In this document: positions 16,764-25,086 of the stretch, piece after piece
How positions within the stretch are numbered: the first letter of the stretch is position 1
Layout: each line of letters begins with the position of its first letter
NCBI GenBank assembly: GCA_040220135.1
Contig: JAVJTT010000025.1
Span: forward strand, 62,001 to 126,000
Direction of reading: 5' to 3'
DNA: 64,000 bases
Source: CAJXMH01 sp040220135
GTDB lineage: Bacteria > Bacteroidota > Bacteroidia > Flavobacteriales_E > Vicingaceae
Notes under the pieces: model-generated
Databases searched by the model: none
What the model saw: the letters and a program-made list of their open reading frames with translations, nothing else
What the model was told of the DNA's origin: nothing
Made by a program: the position numbers and the translations under genes

Positions 16764-18218
16764 CTAAGGCTCTATTGTGCCAGTAAGTTCAAAGCCCCAA
16801 ATCAAGGGTAGCAAGAAATACACGATTAAGGTAAGTAGCACAATAGAGATAATGTTTAGCCATACACCAGTTTTAATCATGTCTCCAATTTTAACATAAC
16901 CTGACCCAAACACTAAGGCATTGGGTGGGGTGGCCACCGGCAGCATAAAAGCGCATGAGGCAGCTGTGGTCGCTCCTGCTAAAAACAACATTGGATGGAT
17001 GCCAATGATTTCAGCCAGCACCGCCAATACCGGAAGTAAAATGGTGGTAGTAGCTAGATTTGAGGTGACTTCGGTTAAAAAGTTGATGGTGGCGACCACG
17101 ACCAAAACCAAGACAAATAAATGAACTCCTTTTAAAGTATGCAATTGCGCCCCAATCCATTCGGCTAAGCCACTTTGCTCAAAACCAACCGCTAATGCTA
17201 TTCCCCCTCCAAACAAGAGTAAAACACCCCAAGGAAGTTTCACCGCCTCTTCCCATTTCAATAAAGCCCTACCCTTCTTTCCGGATGGAATAATAAAAAG
17301 TAAGATAGCTGAAACCAAGGCAATGATTGAATCATCTAAACCGGGAATAATATCTTTTAGCAAAAAGGAACGGCTTATCCATGCGATGGCAGTAAAACAA
17401 AAGATCATAGCCACTCGTTTTTCTTGGGTACTCATTTTACCCAATTCTTTCAATTCTGCATGAATTACCTTTTTGCCACCTGGAAACCTTATGCCCTTTA
17501 AGGAATAGGCAAAATGACTTAAATACACCCAACAAATAGCTAACAGTATTAGAGATAAAGGAAAGCCAAATGACATCCACTTCAGAAAAGAGATGTCAAT
17601 TTGATAAAGCTTCTCTACTACTCCGGCAAACACTAGGTTGGGAGGAGTACCTACCAAAGTAGCTATTCCACCAATTGAAGCACTGTAAGCAATAGCCAAC
17701 ATCAATGCCTTTTGAAATTGATTGATTTTAGAATCAGCAATACTGCCATTTAACTGCTTAATAACGGCCATGCCAATAGGGAGCATCATTACAGTCGTAG
17801 CTGTATTAGAGATCCACATGGATAGCAGGGCCGTGCTCAACATAAAACCTAGCATAATGTAATTTAGACTCGTCCCGACCATTTTAATGATCATCAGGGC
17901 GATACGTTTGTGCAAATTCCAACGTTCTACGGCAATGGCCAGCATAAAGCCACCTATAAAGAGAAATATGAACTTGTGTCCGTAGGCCGATCCGGTTTCG
18001 TTGATACTCGAAACTCCTAGTAAAGGGAATAGGATCAGTGGCAAGAGGGCCGTAACTTCAATGGCAATGGCTTCAGTGATCCACCAAATGGCAATCCAAG
18101 CGGTAGAGGCTAAAACTGCTACTCCTTCATCGCTAAGATCATTCGCACGAAAAAAGAGTTGGATGAGAATAAATACCCAAGGACCTAAAAGTAAACCAAT
18201 GCGTTTTTTGGTAATCAT
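16764..18218 (-). CDS. DASS/SLC13-family sodium:dicarboxylate (or sulfate) symporter
   Basis: The 484-residue, mostly hydrophobic protein has the two family substrate motifs, SNTATTVMMLPIGMAV in the first half and LTEVTSNLATTTILLPVLAV in the second, each followed by a TPPN turn (GTPPNLVFAG and ATPPNALVFG). This is the inverted-repeat Ser-Asn-Thr signature of Na+-coupled DASS carriers for succinate, malate, citrate or sulfate. It lies five bases downstream of the alpha/beta-hydrolase lipoprotein gene on the same strand, so both probably share the operator pair at 19200-19230. Dicarboxylate uptake is the most likely role. Confidence 0.92.
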   Translation of the reverse strand: MITKKRIGLLLGPWVFILIQLFFRANDLSDEGVAVLASTAWIAIWWITEAIAIEVTALLPLILFPLLGVSSINETGSAYGHKFIFLFIGGFMLAIAVERWNLHKRIALMIIKMVGTSLNYIMLGFMLSTALLSMWISNTATTVMMLPIGMAVIKQLNGSIADSKINQFQKALMLAIAYSASIGGIATLVGTPPNLVFAGVVEKLYQIDISFLKWMSFGFPLSLILLAICWVYLSHFAYSLKGIRFPGGKKVIHAELKELGKMSTQEKRVAMIFCFTAIAWISRSFLLKDIIPGLDDSIIALVSAILLFIIPSGKKGRALLKWEEAVKLPWGVLLLFGGGIALAVGFEQSGLAEWIGAQLHTLKGVHLFVLVLVVVATINFLTEVTSNLATTTILLPVLAVLAEIIGIHPMLFLAGATTAASCAFMLPVATPPNALVFGSGYVKIGDMIKTGVWLNIISIVLLTLIVYFLLPLIWGFELTGTIEP

Positions 18219-18223
18219 TATCT

Positions 18224-19159
18224 CTACTGACTTAAAATATTATCAAAAGCATACTCCCCAACTTGTTTAAAGTTATGTCTTGCATTTGGAATTGATTTGT
18301 AATTCCATTGAAAACTAATTCCTGACTGACTGGCTAGAGAACTGCTTTGATTGAAAAAATACTGTGCTCTCGCTAATCGATTCGTCCCTTGTTGGTCTGC
18401 AGAAGAGTTTCTTCTTAAAGAAGGAGCATTAGGGTCATTATCTGCTTCTCCCACTAATACAGTAAGGTCGCGACTAAAAAAAGTACCTAAACTACTGCTT
18501 TGAATCGGTGTTTTTTGGATGCCATATGGAAAGTCAATTTGTAGATCAGGAATAGAATACCAACCGGCGGAAGCTACAACTACTCGGCCAACCTTAGCAT
18601 TGGGCTTAAATAATAGAAATCGATGCAAGAATTGGGCTCCGGCCGAAAATCCGAAGGCTCGGTAAGTATTGTTCTGATTGGCAGTAAGTCCTTTTATATA
18701 GTCATAAATGGGCTCTATCACAGAAAATGTCCATTCTGTTTCCGGATTTAAGGTTTGTGGACTTGGGTTATCGCCATCCACAAATACATTTCCAAGATTG
18801 TAGGTATCACTTCCGGGGAAACTAGCATTTGAAAACTCGGGAACCACCAATATTGTATTATAAAAATCTGCTTTTTTTATAAGCTCGTCCCGACTCTCTA
18901 CTGCATCTCTACTTGCTCCGTGAAACACCATTAAAATAGGAGATGTTTTGTTAGCAGACTCAGGAACGTGATAATAAAGATTAATTGCTTTGTCAGAAAA
19001 TGGCTGATAATCGTTAAACACTAATGTGCCTGTACCCTGAAGAACAAAGTTTTGTTGAGCCTCTTCTTCACTTTCAAATTCTTCGTTCTTATCGCAAGAA
19101 AATAAAACTCCACTTAAGAGAATGAGAAAGCTAAAACCGTAGAAAAGTTGCCTTTGCAT
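18224..19159 (-). CDS. alpha/beta-hydrolase lipoprotein (polyester-depolymerase/feruloyl-esterase-like)
   Basis: The start is taken at ATG 19159, which yields a lipoprotein signal peptide (MQRQLFYGFSFLILLSGVLF before the lipobox Cys); a longer frame to 19207 would run through the operator repeats. The mature protein has an alpha/beta-hydrolase core: oxyanion region ILMVFHGASRD, nucleophile elbow GFSAGAQFL, acid region LVGEADNDPNAP and a C-terminal ARHNFKQVG histidine. Substrate could be an ester-linked polymer or a small ester; the sequence does not say. It is the first gene of a two-gene operon with the DASS carrier and is next to the MocR-type regulator gene. Confidence 0.8.
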   Translation of the reverse strand: MQRQLFYGFSFLILLSGVLFSCDKNEEFESEEEAQQNFVLQGTGTLVFNDYQPFSDKAINLYYHVPESANKTSPILMVFHGASRDAVESRDELIKKADFYNTILVVPEFSNASFPGSDTYNLGNVFVDGDNPSPQTLNPETEWTFSVIEPIYDYIKGLTANQNNTYRAFGFSAGAQFLHRFLLFKPNAKVGRVVVASAGWYSIPDLQIDFPYGIQKTPIQSSSLGTFFSRDLTVLVGEADNDPNAPSLRRNSSADQQGTNRLARAQYFFNQSSSLASQSGISFQWNYKSIPNARHNFKQVGEYAFDNILSQ

Positions 19160-19199
19160 AAAAACAAGTAAAAGTAGAAGCAGAAGTGGCAATCGTACA

Positions 19200-19230
19200 C
19201 ATACCAAAAGTTCTAATTAAAGCATACCAA
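19200..19230 (-). promoter_or_regulatory. candidate MocR operator pair 1 (TTGGTATG direct repeat, 23-bp period)
   Basis: On the minus strand the octamer TTGGTATG occurs at 19230-19223 and again at 19207-19200, exactly 23 bp apart and pointing toward the hydrolase/DASS operon whose ATG is at 19159. The same half-site, period and orientation relative to the downstream gene recur at 20718-20747 and 23019-23048. Confidence 0.7.
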
Positions 19231-19236
19231 TTTAAA

Positions 19237-20715
19237 TCAAAGCAATTCACCCATTTTCTTCACTTGTCTATTAATAACAGGAGATCTAACCGATGAATAG
19301 CCAAAAATTAATCCTTGCTTTTCGGCTTCTCCAATGTAGCATTTGCTTACTGCATGCGCCAGGATATTCTTTTTAGCTAATTGATTGCAAAGATCTTGGT
19401 CATTGAAATCTTCTGCTAATTCGGCATGTAAATGCAAGCTTCTTACTGTTTGCTCTTTCAGTGGCATTTTGTTACCAATATGCGCTTTATAAGCGTCTTT
19501 GAAAACCTGACTACGTTCATCAGCCACATGTACCACTTTTTTAATGTGAGCGTAAATCATTTTCTTCTCTATAAATTGATTTAACACTACTTGAATAGAT
19601 GGTGCAACAAAGCGATGAGAATGTTTTAACAAGCCTTCAACTGCTTCAATCAGATAAGGTGGCAAAACCATGTATCCCACTCGAATAGATGGATGAAGCA
19701 AGCGATTAAAAGTCCCTAAAAAAATGGTTCGCTGGTTTTTGTCTTGACTAAAAATGGACGGCAAAGAATTTGAAAAGTTATTTACTTCATGTTCGTAATC
19801 ATTTTCAATGATAAATGAATTGTTCTTTTGAGCCCAATCAAGAAGCTCTTTTCTCCTTTGCATACTCATTCTGATTCCTTTGGGATAATGATTAGAAGGA
19901 GTAACATGAATTAACTTTGCTTTTTTGCTTTCCCTATCATTCATCGCCTCAACTTTAATTCCCTCTTCATCTACATCAACACCGATCATCTTTGTTCTTA
20001 GGCTAGTAAAGATTGACTTTACATTGGGGAAAGTTGGATTTTCAACCAAACAAGTGTCATTTGGATTCATGATCACACTACCCAGTAGGTAAAGGGATTG
20101 TAAAGAGCCGGAAACAATCATGACTTGAGCGCTATCACACTTTATACCTCGACTCAGGTTTAGATAAGCTGCTAAACTTTTTTTTAGCTGTTCGTTGCCT
20201 GAAGCAGGTGAATAGGATAAGGCCGATGATTTGATGTATCGCCAATAAGAGTTGGCCAAGTTCTTCCATTGAGTAACAGGGAAGATATCAAGTGGCGGTA
20301 ATCCCGGACGAAATGCAATGCTTTTATCATCGGTCGTATTCAACTGACCTACATTTTGCATAAAAGACTGCCCATTCTTTGAAAGCTTAGGATATTTAAT
20401 ATTAGGCTTTACCTCGGGTAATTCATCTAAAGCAGAAGTTGAGCTTGACTTTATAATATAGCCCGACCCTTTGTAGGAGATAATGTAACCTTCTAAGCTT
20501 AGTAGTTCGTAAGCTTTAAGTACTGTGCTTCTAGAGACATCAAGAGCTTCTGCCAACTTTCTGCTGGGTGTTAAATTAACTTCAGAAGGTATATCTGAAT
20601 TTAATATACAACCCTTAATTACTTCATAAAGAACAAAATACAGTTTTTGGGACTTCTGTTCTTGTGAACTTTCCAATTGAAAAGCACGATGGATGGTTTC
20701 TAGAACCGTTTTCAA
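19237..20715 (-). CDS. MocR/PdxR/GabR-type transcriptional regulator lacking the PLP-anchoring lysine
   Basis: The 492-residue protein has an N-terminal GntR winged helix (about 30-90: LTPSRKLAEALDVSRSTVLK, EGYIISYKGSGYII) and a class-I-aminotransferase-like effector domain (about 130-490). The pyridine-nitrogen Asp and the Tyr are present in ENDYEHE (D306, Y307). However, the block that normally reads S-K-x-L-x-P before R-L/V-G-Y is GTFNRLLHPSIRVGYMV, with Asn337-Arg338 instead of Ser-Lys, so the usual Schiff-base lysine is absent. The first usable codon is TTG 20715; a stop lies upstream in frame and no ATG is available. It is divergent from the first LTD gene with an operator pair in between, so autoregulation is likely. 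Effector unknown. Confidence 0.86.
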   Translation of the reverse strand: MKTVLETIHRAFQLESSQEQKSQKLYFVLYEVIKGCILNSDIPSEVNLTPSRKLAEALDVSRSTVLKAYELLSLEGYIISYKGSGYIIKSSSTSALDELPEVKPNIKYPKLSKNGQSFMQNVGQLNTTDDKSIAFRPGLPPLDIFPVTQWKNLANSYWRYIKSSALSYSPASGNEQLKKSLAAYLNLSRGIKCDSAQVMIVSGSLQSLYLLGSVIMNPNDTCLVENPTFPNVKSIFTSLRTKMIGVDVDEEGIKVEAMNDRESKKAKLIHVTPSNHYPKGIRMSMQRRKELLDWAQKNNSFIIENDYEHEVNNFSNSLPSIFSQDKNQRTIFLGTFNRLLHPSIRVGYMVLPPYLIEAVEGLLKHSHRFVAPSIQVVLNQFIEKKMIYAHIKKVVHVADERSQVFKDAYKAHIGNKMPLKEQTVRSLHLHAELAEDFNDQDLCNQLAKKNILAHAVSKCYIGEAEKQGLIFGYSSVRSPVINRQVKKMGELL

Positions 20716-20717
20716 AA

Positions 20718-20747
20718 TTGGTATTTTAAAAAATGATTAATTGGTAT
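20718..20747 (+). promoter_or_regulatory. candidate MocR operator pair 2 (TTGGTAT direct repeat, 23-bp period)
   Basis: TTGGTAT at 20718-20724 and 20741-20747 is a direct repeat with 23-bp period in the short gap between the divergent regulator gene (start 20715) and the first LTD gene (start 20828). On the regulator's strand the half-site reads ATACCAA, containing the ATACCA element known for the MocR-family member GabR. It abuts the regulator's start codon, fitting autorepression. Confidence 0.75.
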
Positions 20748-20827
20748 GCTAAAACTACTCATAAAGCTTCTTTCTTTGGAATGCTTCAGAAATTAATCGA
20801 ATTACCCTTAACTAATCTAATTAAACA

Positions 20828-22780
20828 ATGAAAAAATTATATACTCTTTTACTCTTAATGGCTACCATGCACATTGGATACAGCCAATTAATTATTAATG
20901 AGGTTTTGTACGACCCTTCCAATAATGCTTTAGATGGCGATGCTAACGGTGACGGTGTTTACAGTCAAGATGATGATTCATTTATTGAATTGTACAATTC
21001 AGGTACCAGCAGCATTGATATAAGTGGTTACGAAATATGGGATGACACCACATCTGGAGGATCCAATGAATATACCTTCCCTACAAGTACCACTGTTCCT
21101 GCTGGAGAGGTTATTGTTGTGTTTGGTGGAGGAGGAACACCAAGCGGAACTTTTGGCAGTGCCACAGTACTTACTGCAGGTTCAGGATTTTCTTTTAATA
21201 ACTCAGGAGAAGTTATCGGAATAAAGGATGCTAATGGAAATTGGATTTTATTTTTTGATTCTGATGCTTTATCGAATAATCCTAATGAGTCATATACAAG
21301 AAATCCTGACATTACAGGCACTTTTACTCAGCACTCCAATACAACAGCTGCAAATCTATTCTCTCCTGGAACAACCATAGATGGAAATTCATTTGCAAGT
21401 TTAGCTCCGCCGCCCCCTTTAGTAATTAATGAGGTTCTCTATGACCCATCAAACAATGCATTAGATGGAGATGCTAATAATGATGGAGTTTACAGCCAAA
21501 ATGACGATTCTTTTATTGAACTTTTCAACAATAGCAACTCAAGCCTCGATCTAAGCGGATATGAAATTTGGGATGATACCACTTCAGGTGGGTCATTGGA
21601 ATATACATTTCCTGCAGGAACGAATTTAAATGGCCAAGAAGCTGCAGTAGTTTTTGGTGGAGGCACCCCTACTGGTTCTTTTGGTAATTCATTAGTGTTA
21701 AATGCCGGATCAGGACTTAGTTTTAATAACTCTGGAGAGGTAATCGGAATCAAGGATGCTAATGGAAATTGGGTGTTGTTTTTTGATTCAGATGCCTTGG
21801 ATAACAACCCCAATGAGTCTTATACTAGAAATCCAGATGTGACTGGTTCTTTTGTTTTACATTCGATCACAAGCTCTAATACTTTATTTTCACCAGGAAC
21901 AAAAATTGATGGTTCTGCCTTTTCTACTTCAACAACGCCACCTACAGGTTTTGATATCAGAAGGCTTAAAGATACCTCTGTGATTCTTCTTTGGGATGCT
22001 ATTGCAGGAGCAGATTTGTATAAAATTACGCTTAGACCTTCAACATCTCCAAACTGGACTATTACTGAATTTAAAAACATTACCGGATGGACGAGAAGAG
22101 CCATCGATGGACTCACTCCAGGTACCAAATATTTTTGGACCGTTAACGCAAGAGTAAATGGAAACTGGACTGGTCCTGCATCATTGGAAAATTTCACCAC
22201 CCCTACAATGGGTTGTGATAATCCAACTGCTTTAAGTGTTTCTTTCATCAAAACTGATAAGGCCATGTTATCTTGGAATACGACTCCTATGGCCGCAAAA
22301 TATCGTATTCGATACCGTGAAGTTGGCACCTCCAATTGGATTCTTAAGGCTGCACCGCAATCGAGAGGGATACAGTTTTTAAAAGGACTTAATCCTGGGA
22401 CAACTTATGAATGGAAGATGAGAAGTGTTTGTAGCAATAAGTTCAAGAATGGGTGGATTAACGGTCCTAACTTCACAACCGCTATCGTTGTACCGGGAAA
22501 TGCGAGGATTAAATCCCAATCAAATAACTCTATTTTAAAAGACTTAAAGCTATACCCAAATCCTAATCAAGGTGAATTCACTTTAGAGCTTGGTGAAGAA
22601 TGGTCTAATATTGAAATTGAAATCAAAGACATTAACGGTCGACAAATCTTTTCACAAAGAATTGGAAGTCCTCAAAACAGACTATTTCTAAATCCACAAA
22701 TTGAAGAGAGTGGCGTCTATTTTATGCTTGTTAAAAGCAATAATGAGCAAAAAATAATGCGACTTGTGGTACAAAAGTAA
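20828..22780 (+). CDS. secreted lamin-tail-domain (LTD) protein with two LTDs, two Fn3-like domains and type A T9SS sorting domain
   Basis: The 650-residue protein has a signal peptide (to about residue 19, ending GYS) and two LTD modules (about 20-190 and 195-370), each opening with the sequence INEVLYDPSNNALDGDAN. Two fibronectin-III-like domains follow (about 376-460 and 465-555: VILLWDAIAGADLYKI, AMLSWNTTPMAAKYRIRY). The C-terminal sorting domain starts at KLYPNPNQGEFTLEL and ends MRLVVQK, typical type A cargo. Each LTD has an acidic DxDxNxDG loop that looks calcium-binding. It is therefore a cell-surface or released protein exported by type IX secretion. It is followed by a strong terminator, so it is probably monocistronic, and it shares an operator region with the regulator gene. 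Confidence 0.88.
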   Translation: MKKLYTLLLLMATMHIGYSQLIINEVLYDPSNNALDGDANGDGVYSQDDDSFIELYNSGTSSIDISGYEIWDDTTSGGSNEYTFPTSTTVPAGEVIVVFGGGGTPSGTFGSATVLTAGSGFSFNNSGEVIGIKDANGNWILFFDSDALSNNPNESYTRNPDITGTFTQHSNTTAANLFSPGTTIDGNSFASLAPPPPLVINEVLYDPSNNALDGDANNDGVYSQNDDSFIELFNNSNSSLDLSGYEIWDDTTSGGSLEYTFPAGTNLNGQEAAVVFGGGTPTGSFGNSLVLNAGSGLSFNNSGEVIGIKDANGNWVLFFDSDALDNNPNESYTRNPDVTGSFVLHSITSSNTLFSPGTKIDGSAFSTSTTPPTGFDIRRLKDTSVILLWDAIAGADLYKITLRPSTSPNWTITEFKNITGWTRRAIDGLTPGTKYFWTVNARVNGNWTGPASLENFTTPTMGCDNPTALSVSFIKTDKAMLSWNTTPMAAKYRIRYREVGTSNWILKAAPQSRGIQFLKGLNPGTTYEWKMRSVCSNKFKNGWINGPNFTTAIVVPGNARIKSQSNNSILKDLKLYPNPNQGEFTLELGEEWSNIEIEIKDINGRQIFSQRIGSPQNRLFLNPQIEESGVYFMLVKSNNEQKIMRLVVQK

Positions 22781-22803
22781 AAGCCAATTCATTCATTAAC
22801 TTT

Positions 22804-22831
22804 AAAGGGAAGCCTCGCTTCCCTTTTTTTT
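22804..22831 (+). terminator. Rho-independent terminator after the first LTD gene
   Basis: A perfect 10-bp stem (AAAGGGAAGC / GCTTCCCTTT) with a CTC loop is followed by a run of T. It lies 23 bp after the stop codon at 22780. Confidence 0.9.
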
Positions 22832-23018
22832 AGTTTATCTTGCTGTCATAGATTCTGCTTTAATCAGTACCAAGCTTATTTAAAAGCTACTCTCCTTATT
22901 AAAATTCAATGTGTCGTCTCATGTACTTCTCTTTTCAAAAAATCTTACAACTTCTACACCTCAATTATGTTGAACAGTAGCTTGTTCAGCTTCAAAAGAA
23001 ATCGAATAGAAAACAAAA

Positions 23019-23048
23019 TTGGTATTTATAATTATTACCAATTGGTAT
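23019..23048 (+). promoter_or_regulatory. candidate MocR operator pair 3 (TTGGTAT direct repeat, 23-bp period)
   Basis: TTGGTAT occurs at 23019-23025 and 23042-23048 (extended second half-site AATTGGTATGC at 23040-23050, as at 20740-20750). Period and orientation are the same as in pairs 1 and 2. It lies 90 bp before the start of the second LTD gene, which leads the long transport/peptidase operon. Confidence 0.75.
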
Positions 23049-23137
23049 GCAAAATACCGTTTAAACTAGTCTTATTTTGAATTAGTTCAATTAAGAATAA
23101 AACATTCTACTTAGCATAAACATTCAATTTATACGTT

Positions 23138-25027
23138 ATGAAAAAATTATACTTACTACTCTTTCTTTTTACAGGACTCAGCTTTAGTTATGGTCAATTA
23201 ATTATAAACGAAGTACTCTATGATCCTTCTAATGACAGTTTAGATGGCGATGCAAATGGAGATGGTGTTTATAGTCAAGATGACGACTCTTTCATTGAGT
23301 TTTATAATTCAGGAAGCAGCAGCATTGATTTAAGTGGCTATGAAATTTGGGATGACACTACTTCTGGTGGAACCAATCAATACACCATCCCTGCTAACAC
23401 TTTGCTTCCTGCCGGAGAAGCTTTAGTAGTTTTTGGCGGTGGCACCCCAACGGGCACTTTTGGAGGATCAACCGTTCTAAATGCAAGTACTGGTCTAAAC
23501 TTTAACAATTCCGGAGAAGTTATCGGAATCAAAGATGCCAATGGAAACTGGGTGTTATTTTTCGATTCAGATGCCCTTTCGGGAAACCCAAATGAGTCTT
23601 ATACAAGAGCACCTGATGTGACCGGTTTTTTTGTGCAACATGGAGGCACTACGGCTGGGACTCTATTCTCACCGGGCACCCAAATTGATGGGTCATCATT
23701 TCCGGTTTCTCCACCACCTATGCTATCTGATATAATAATTAACGAGGTTCTTTATGATCCTTCAAATAATGCCCTTGATGGAGATGCCAATGGTGATGGA
23801 GTTTACGGACAAGATGATGATTCATTTATCGAACTCTACAATACAGACTCCACTAATAGTTTTGACATTAGTGGATACGAAATTTGGGATGATACAGCTT
23901 CTGGCGGTACCAATCAGTACACATTCCCGGCAGGTACAATGATTCCAGCCAAGGAAGCAGTGGTAGTTTTTGGTGGCGGTACCATTACCGGAACATTCGG
24001 AAGTGCTGTTGTCTTGAATGCAAACAATGGCTTCAATTTCAACAACTCAGGTGAAGTAATTGGTATCAAGGATGCCAATGGAAATTGGGTTTTAACTTTT
24101 AACTCAGATGCACTTTCTGGAAACCCCGATGAATCATACACACGAAATCCAGATGTAACAGGAAACTTTGAACAACACAGCACTAATACTTCGGTACTCT
24201 TCACTCCGGGAACAAAGATAGATGGCAGTGCTTTTAATACCACTCCCCCTCCTGTTACTAACATGATGATTATTAATGAAGTGCTTTACGATCCGTCTAG
24301 CACAGCATTAGAAGGTGATGCTAACCGAGATGGAGTTTACAGTCAAGATGATGACTCATTTATAGAGCTTTATAACACGGATTCAACCAATAGCTTTGAC
24401 ATTAGTGGCTACGAAATTTGGGATGATACCACTTCTGGTGGAAGTAATCAATTCACTTTTCCTTCAGGAACAATGGTTCCGGCTCAAGAAGTGATTGTAG
24501 TATTTGGAGGTGGTACGCCAACCGGAACATTTGGGAGTGCCGTAGTGCAGACTGCCGGAAATGGATTTAACTTTAACAATTCGGGTGAAGTAATTGGCAT
24601 AAAAGACCCCAATGGCAACTGGGTATTGACTTTTGATTCTGATGCTCTTTCTAACAACCCTAACGAATCTTACACTAGAAATCCGGATGTAACAGGAAAC
24701 TTTGAGCAACATACAGACAATACCCCTTTACTTTTCTCACCAGGCACCCGAGTAAATGGAACACCCTTTAGCTGGGCAATAGGTATTGAAGAGAATGCAA
24801 TGGATTTTGATTTTTCTGTTTATCCTAATCCGGCTGCGAGTACAATTACAATCGATTCAAAAGAAAACATTTTGACTGTAGAGGTCTTAGACCTAAAAGG
24901 TCGACTTGTAAAAGCTACCAACAACTTTAATAAACAAATAAATGTTTCTGATTTAGAATCAGGTGTTTATTTGCTTAGAGCAAGAAGCAGAAATAGCACT
25001 TCAGAAATGAAGTTTATCAAGCAATAA
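23138..25027 (+). CDS. secreted LTD protein with three LTDs and type A T9SS sorting domain
   Basis: The 629-residue protein has a signal peptide (MKKLYLLLFLFTGLSFSYGQ) and three LTD modules (about 20-185, 195-370, 378-550). Each begins IINEVLYDPS followed by an acidic (D/E)GDANxDGVY loop and ends with a conserved FSPGTxIDGSxF-like strand. The C-terminal sorting domain begins near residue 557 (FSVYPNPAASTITIDS) and ends MKFIKQ. It is a paralogue of the preceding LTD protein without Fn3 domains. It heads the gene string that includes the lipoprotein LTD, DcuC-like carrier, iadA, porins and M14 peptidase. The ligand of the LTDs is unknown; adhesion or substrate binding is the simplest guess. Confidence 0.88.
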   Translation: MKKLYLLLFLFTGLSFSYGQLIINEVLYDPSNDSLDGDANGDGVYSQDDDSFIEFYNSGSSSIDLSGYEIWDDTTSGGTNQYTIPANTLLPAGEALVVFGGGTPTGTFGGSTVLNASTGLNFNNSGEVIGIKDANGNWVLFFDSDALSGNPNESYTRAPDVTGFFVQHGGTTAGTLFSPGTQIDGSSFPVSPPPMLSDIIINEVLYDPSNNALDGDANGDGVYGQDDDSFIELYNTDSTNSFDISGYEIWDDTASGGTNQYTFPAGTMIPAKEAVVVFGGGTITGTFGSAVVLNANNGFNFNNSGEVIGIKDANGNWVLTFNSDALSGNPDESYTRNPDVTGNFEQHSTNTSVLFTPGTKIDGSAFNTTPPPVTNMMIINEVLYDPSSTALEGDANRDGVYSQDDDSFIELYNTDSTNSFDISGYEIWDDTTSGGSNQFTFPSGTMVPAQEVIVVFGGGTPTGTFGSAVVQTAGNGFNFNNSGEVIGIKDPNGNWVLTFDSDALSNNPNESYTRNPDVTGNFEQHTDNTPLLFSPGTRVNGTPFSWAIGIEENAMDFDFSVYPNPAASTITIDSKENILTVEVLDLKGRLVKATNNFNKQINVSDLESGVYLLRARSRNSTSEMKFIKQ

Positions 25028-25032
25028 AGTAG

Positions 25033-25056
25033 TAGGGCCGCTAAAATGCGGCCCTA
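25033..25056 (+). terminator. hairpin between LTD genes (terminator or attenuator)
   Basis: A perfect 9-bp GC-rich stem (TAGGGCCGC / GCGGCCCTA) with a TAAAAT loop lies just after the stop at 25027. The U tract that follows is short, so partial termination, lowering expression of the downstream transport genes relative to the surface protein, is more likely than complete termination. Confidence 0.6.
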
Positions 25057-25086
25057 TTTACCCTATATTTCCTTATTTAGTAATCC

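Larger units (their letters stand above)
22781..23137. other. 357-bp intergenic region between the first and second LTD genes
   Basis: It contains a Rho-independent terminator at 22804-22831 and the third operator pair at 23019-23048. Between them no reading frame, RNA gene or long palindrome stands out. An AT-rich stretch after the operator (around 23070) includes TTATTTTGA, a near miss to the TAnnTTTG -7 box. Confidence 0.6.

Noticed and set aside
21820..22335. 171-codon open frame antisense to the first LTD gene
   Set aside because: It lies opposite clearly coding Fn3/LTD sequence, has no recognisable motif and follows the codon bias of the sense gene.
21024..24700. CRISPR-like or tandem DNA repeat array
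   Set aside because: The repeated sequence is coding LTD modules about 500 bp long with diverged codons, not short identical repeats with spacers.
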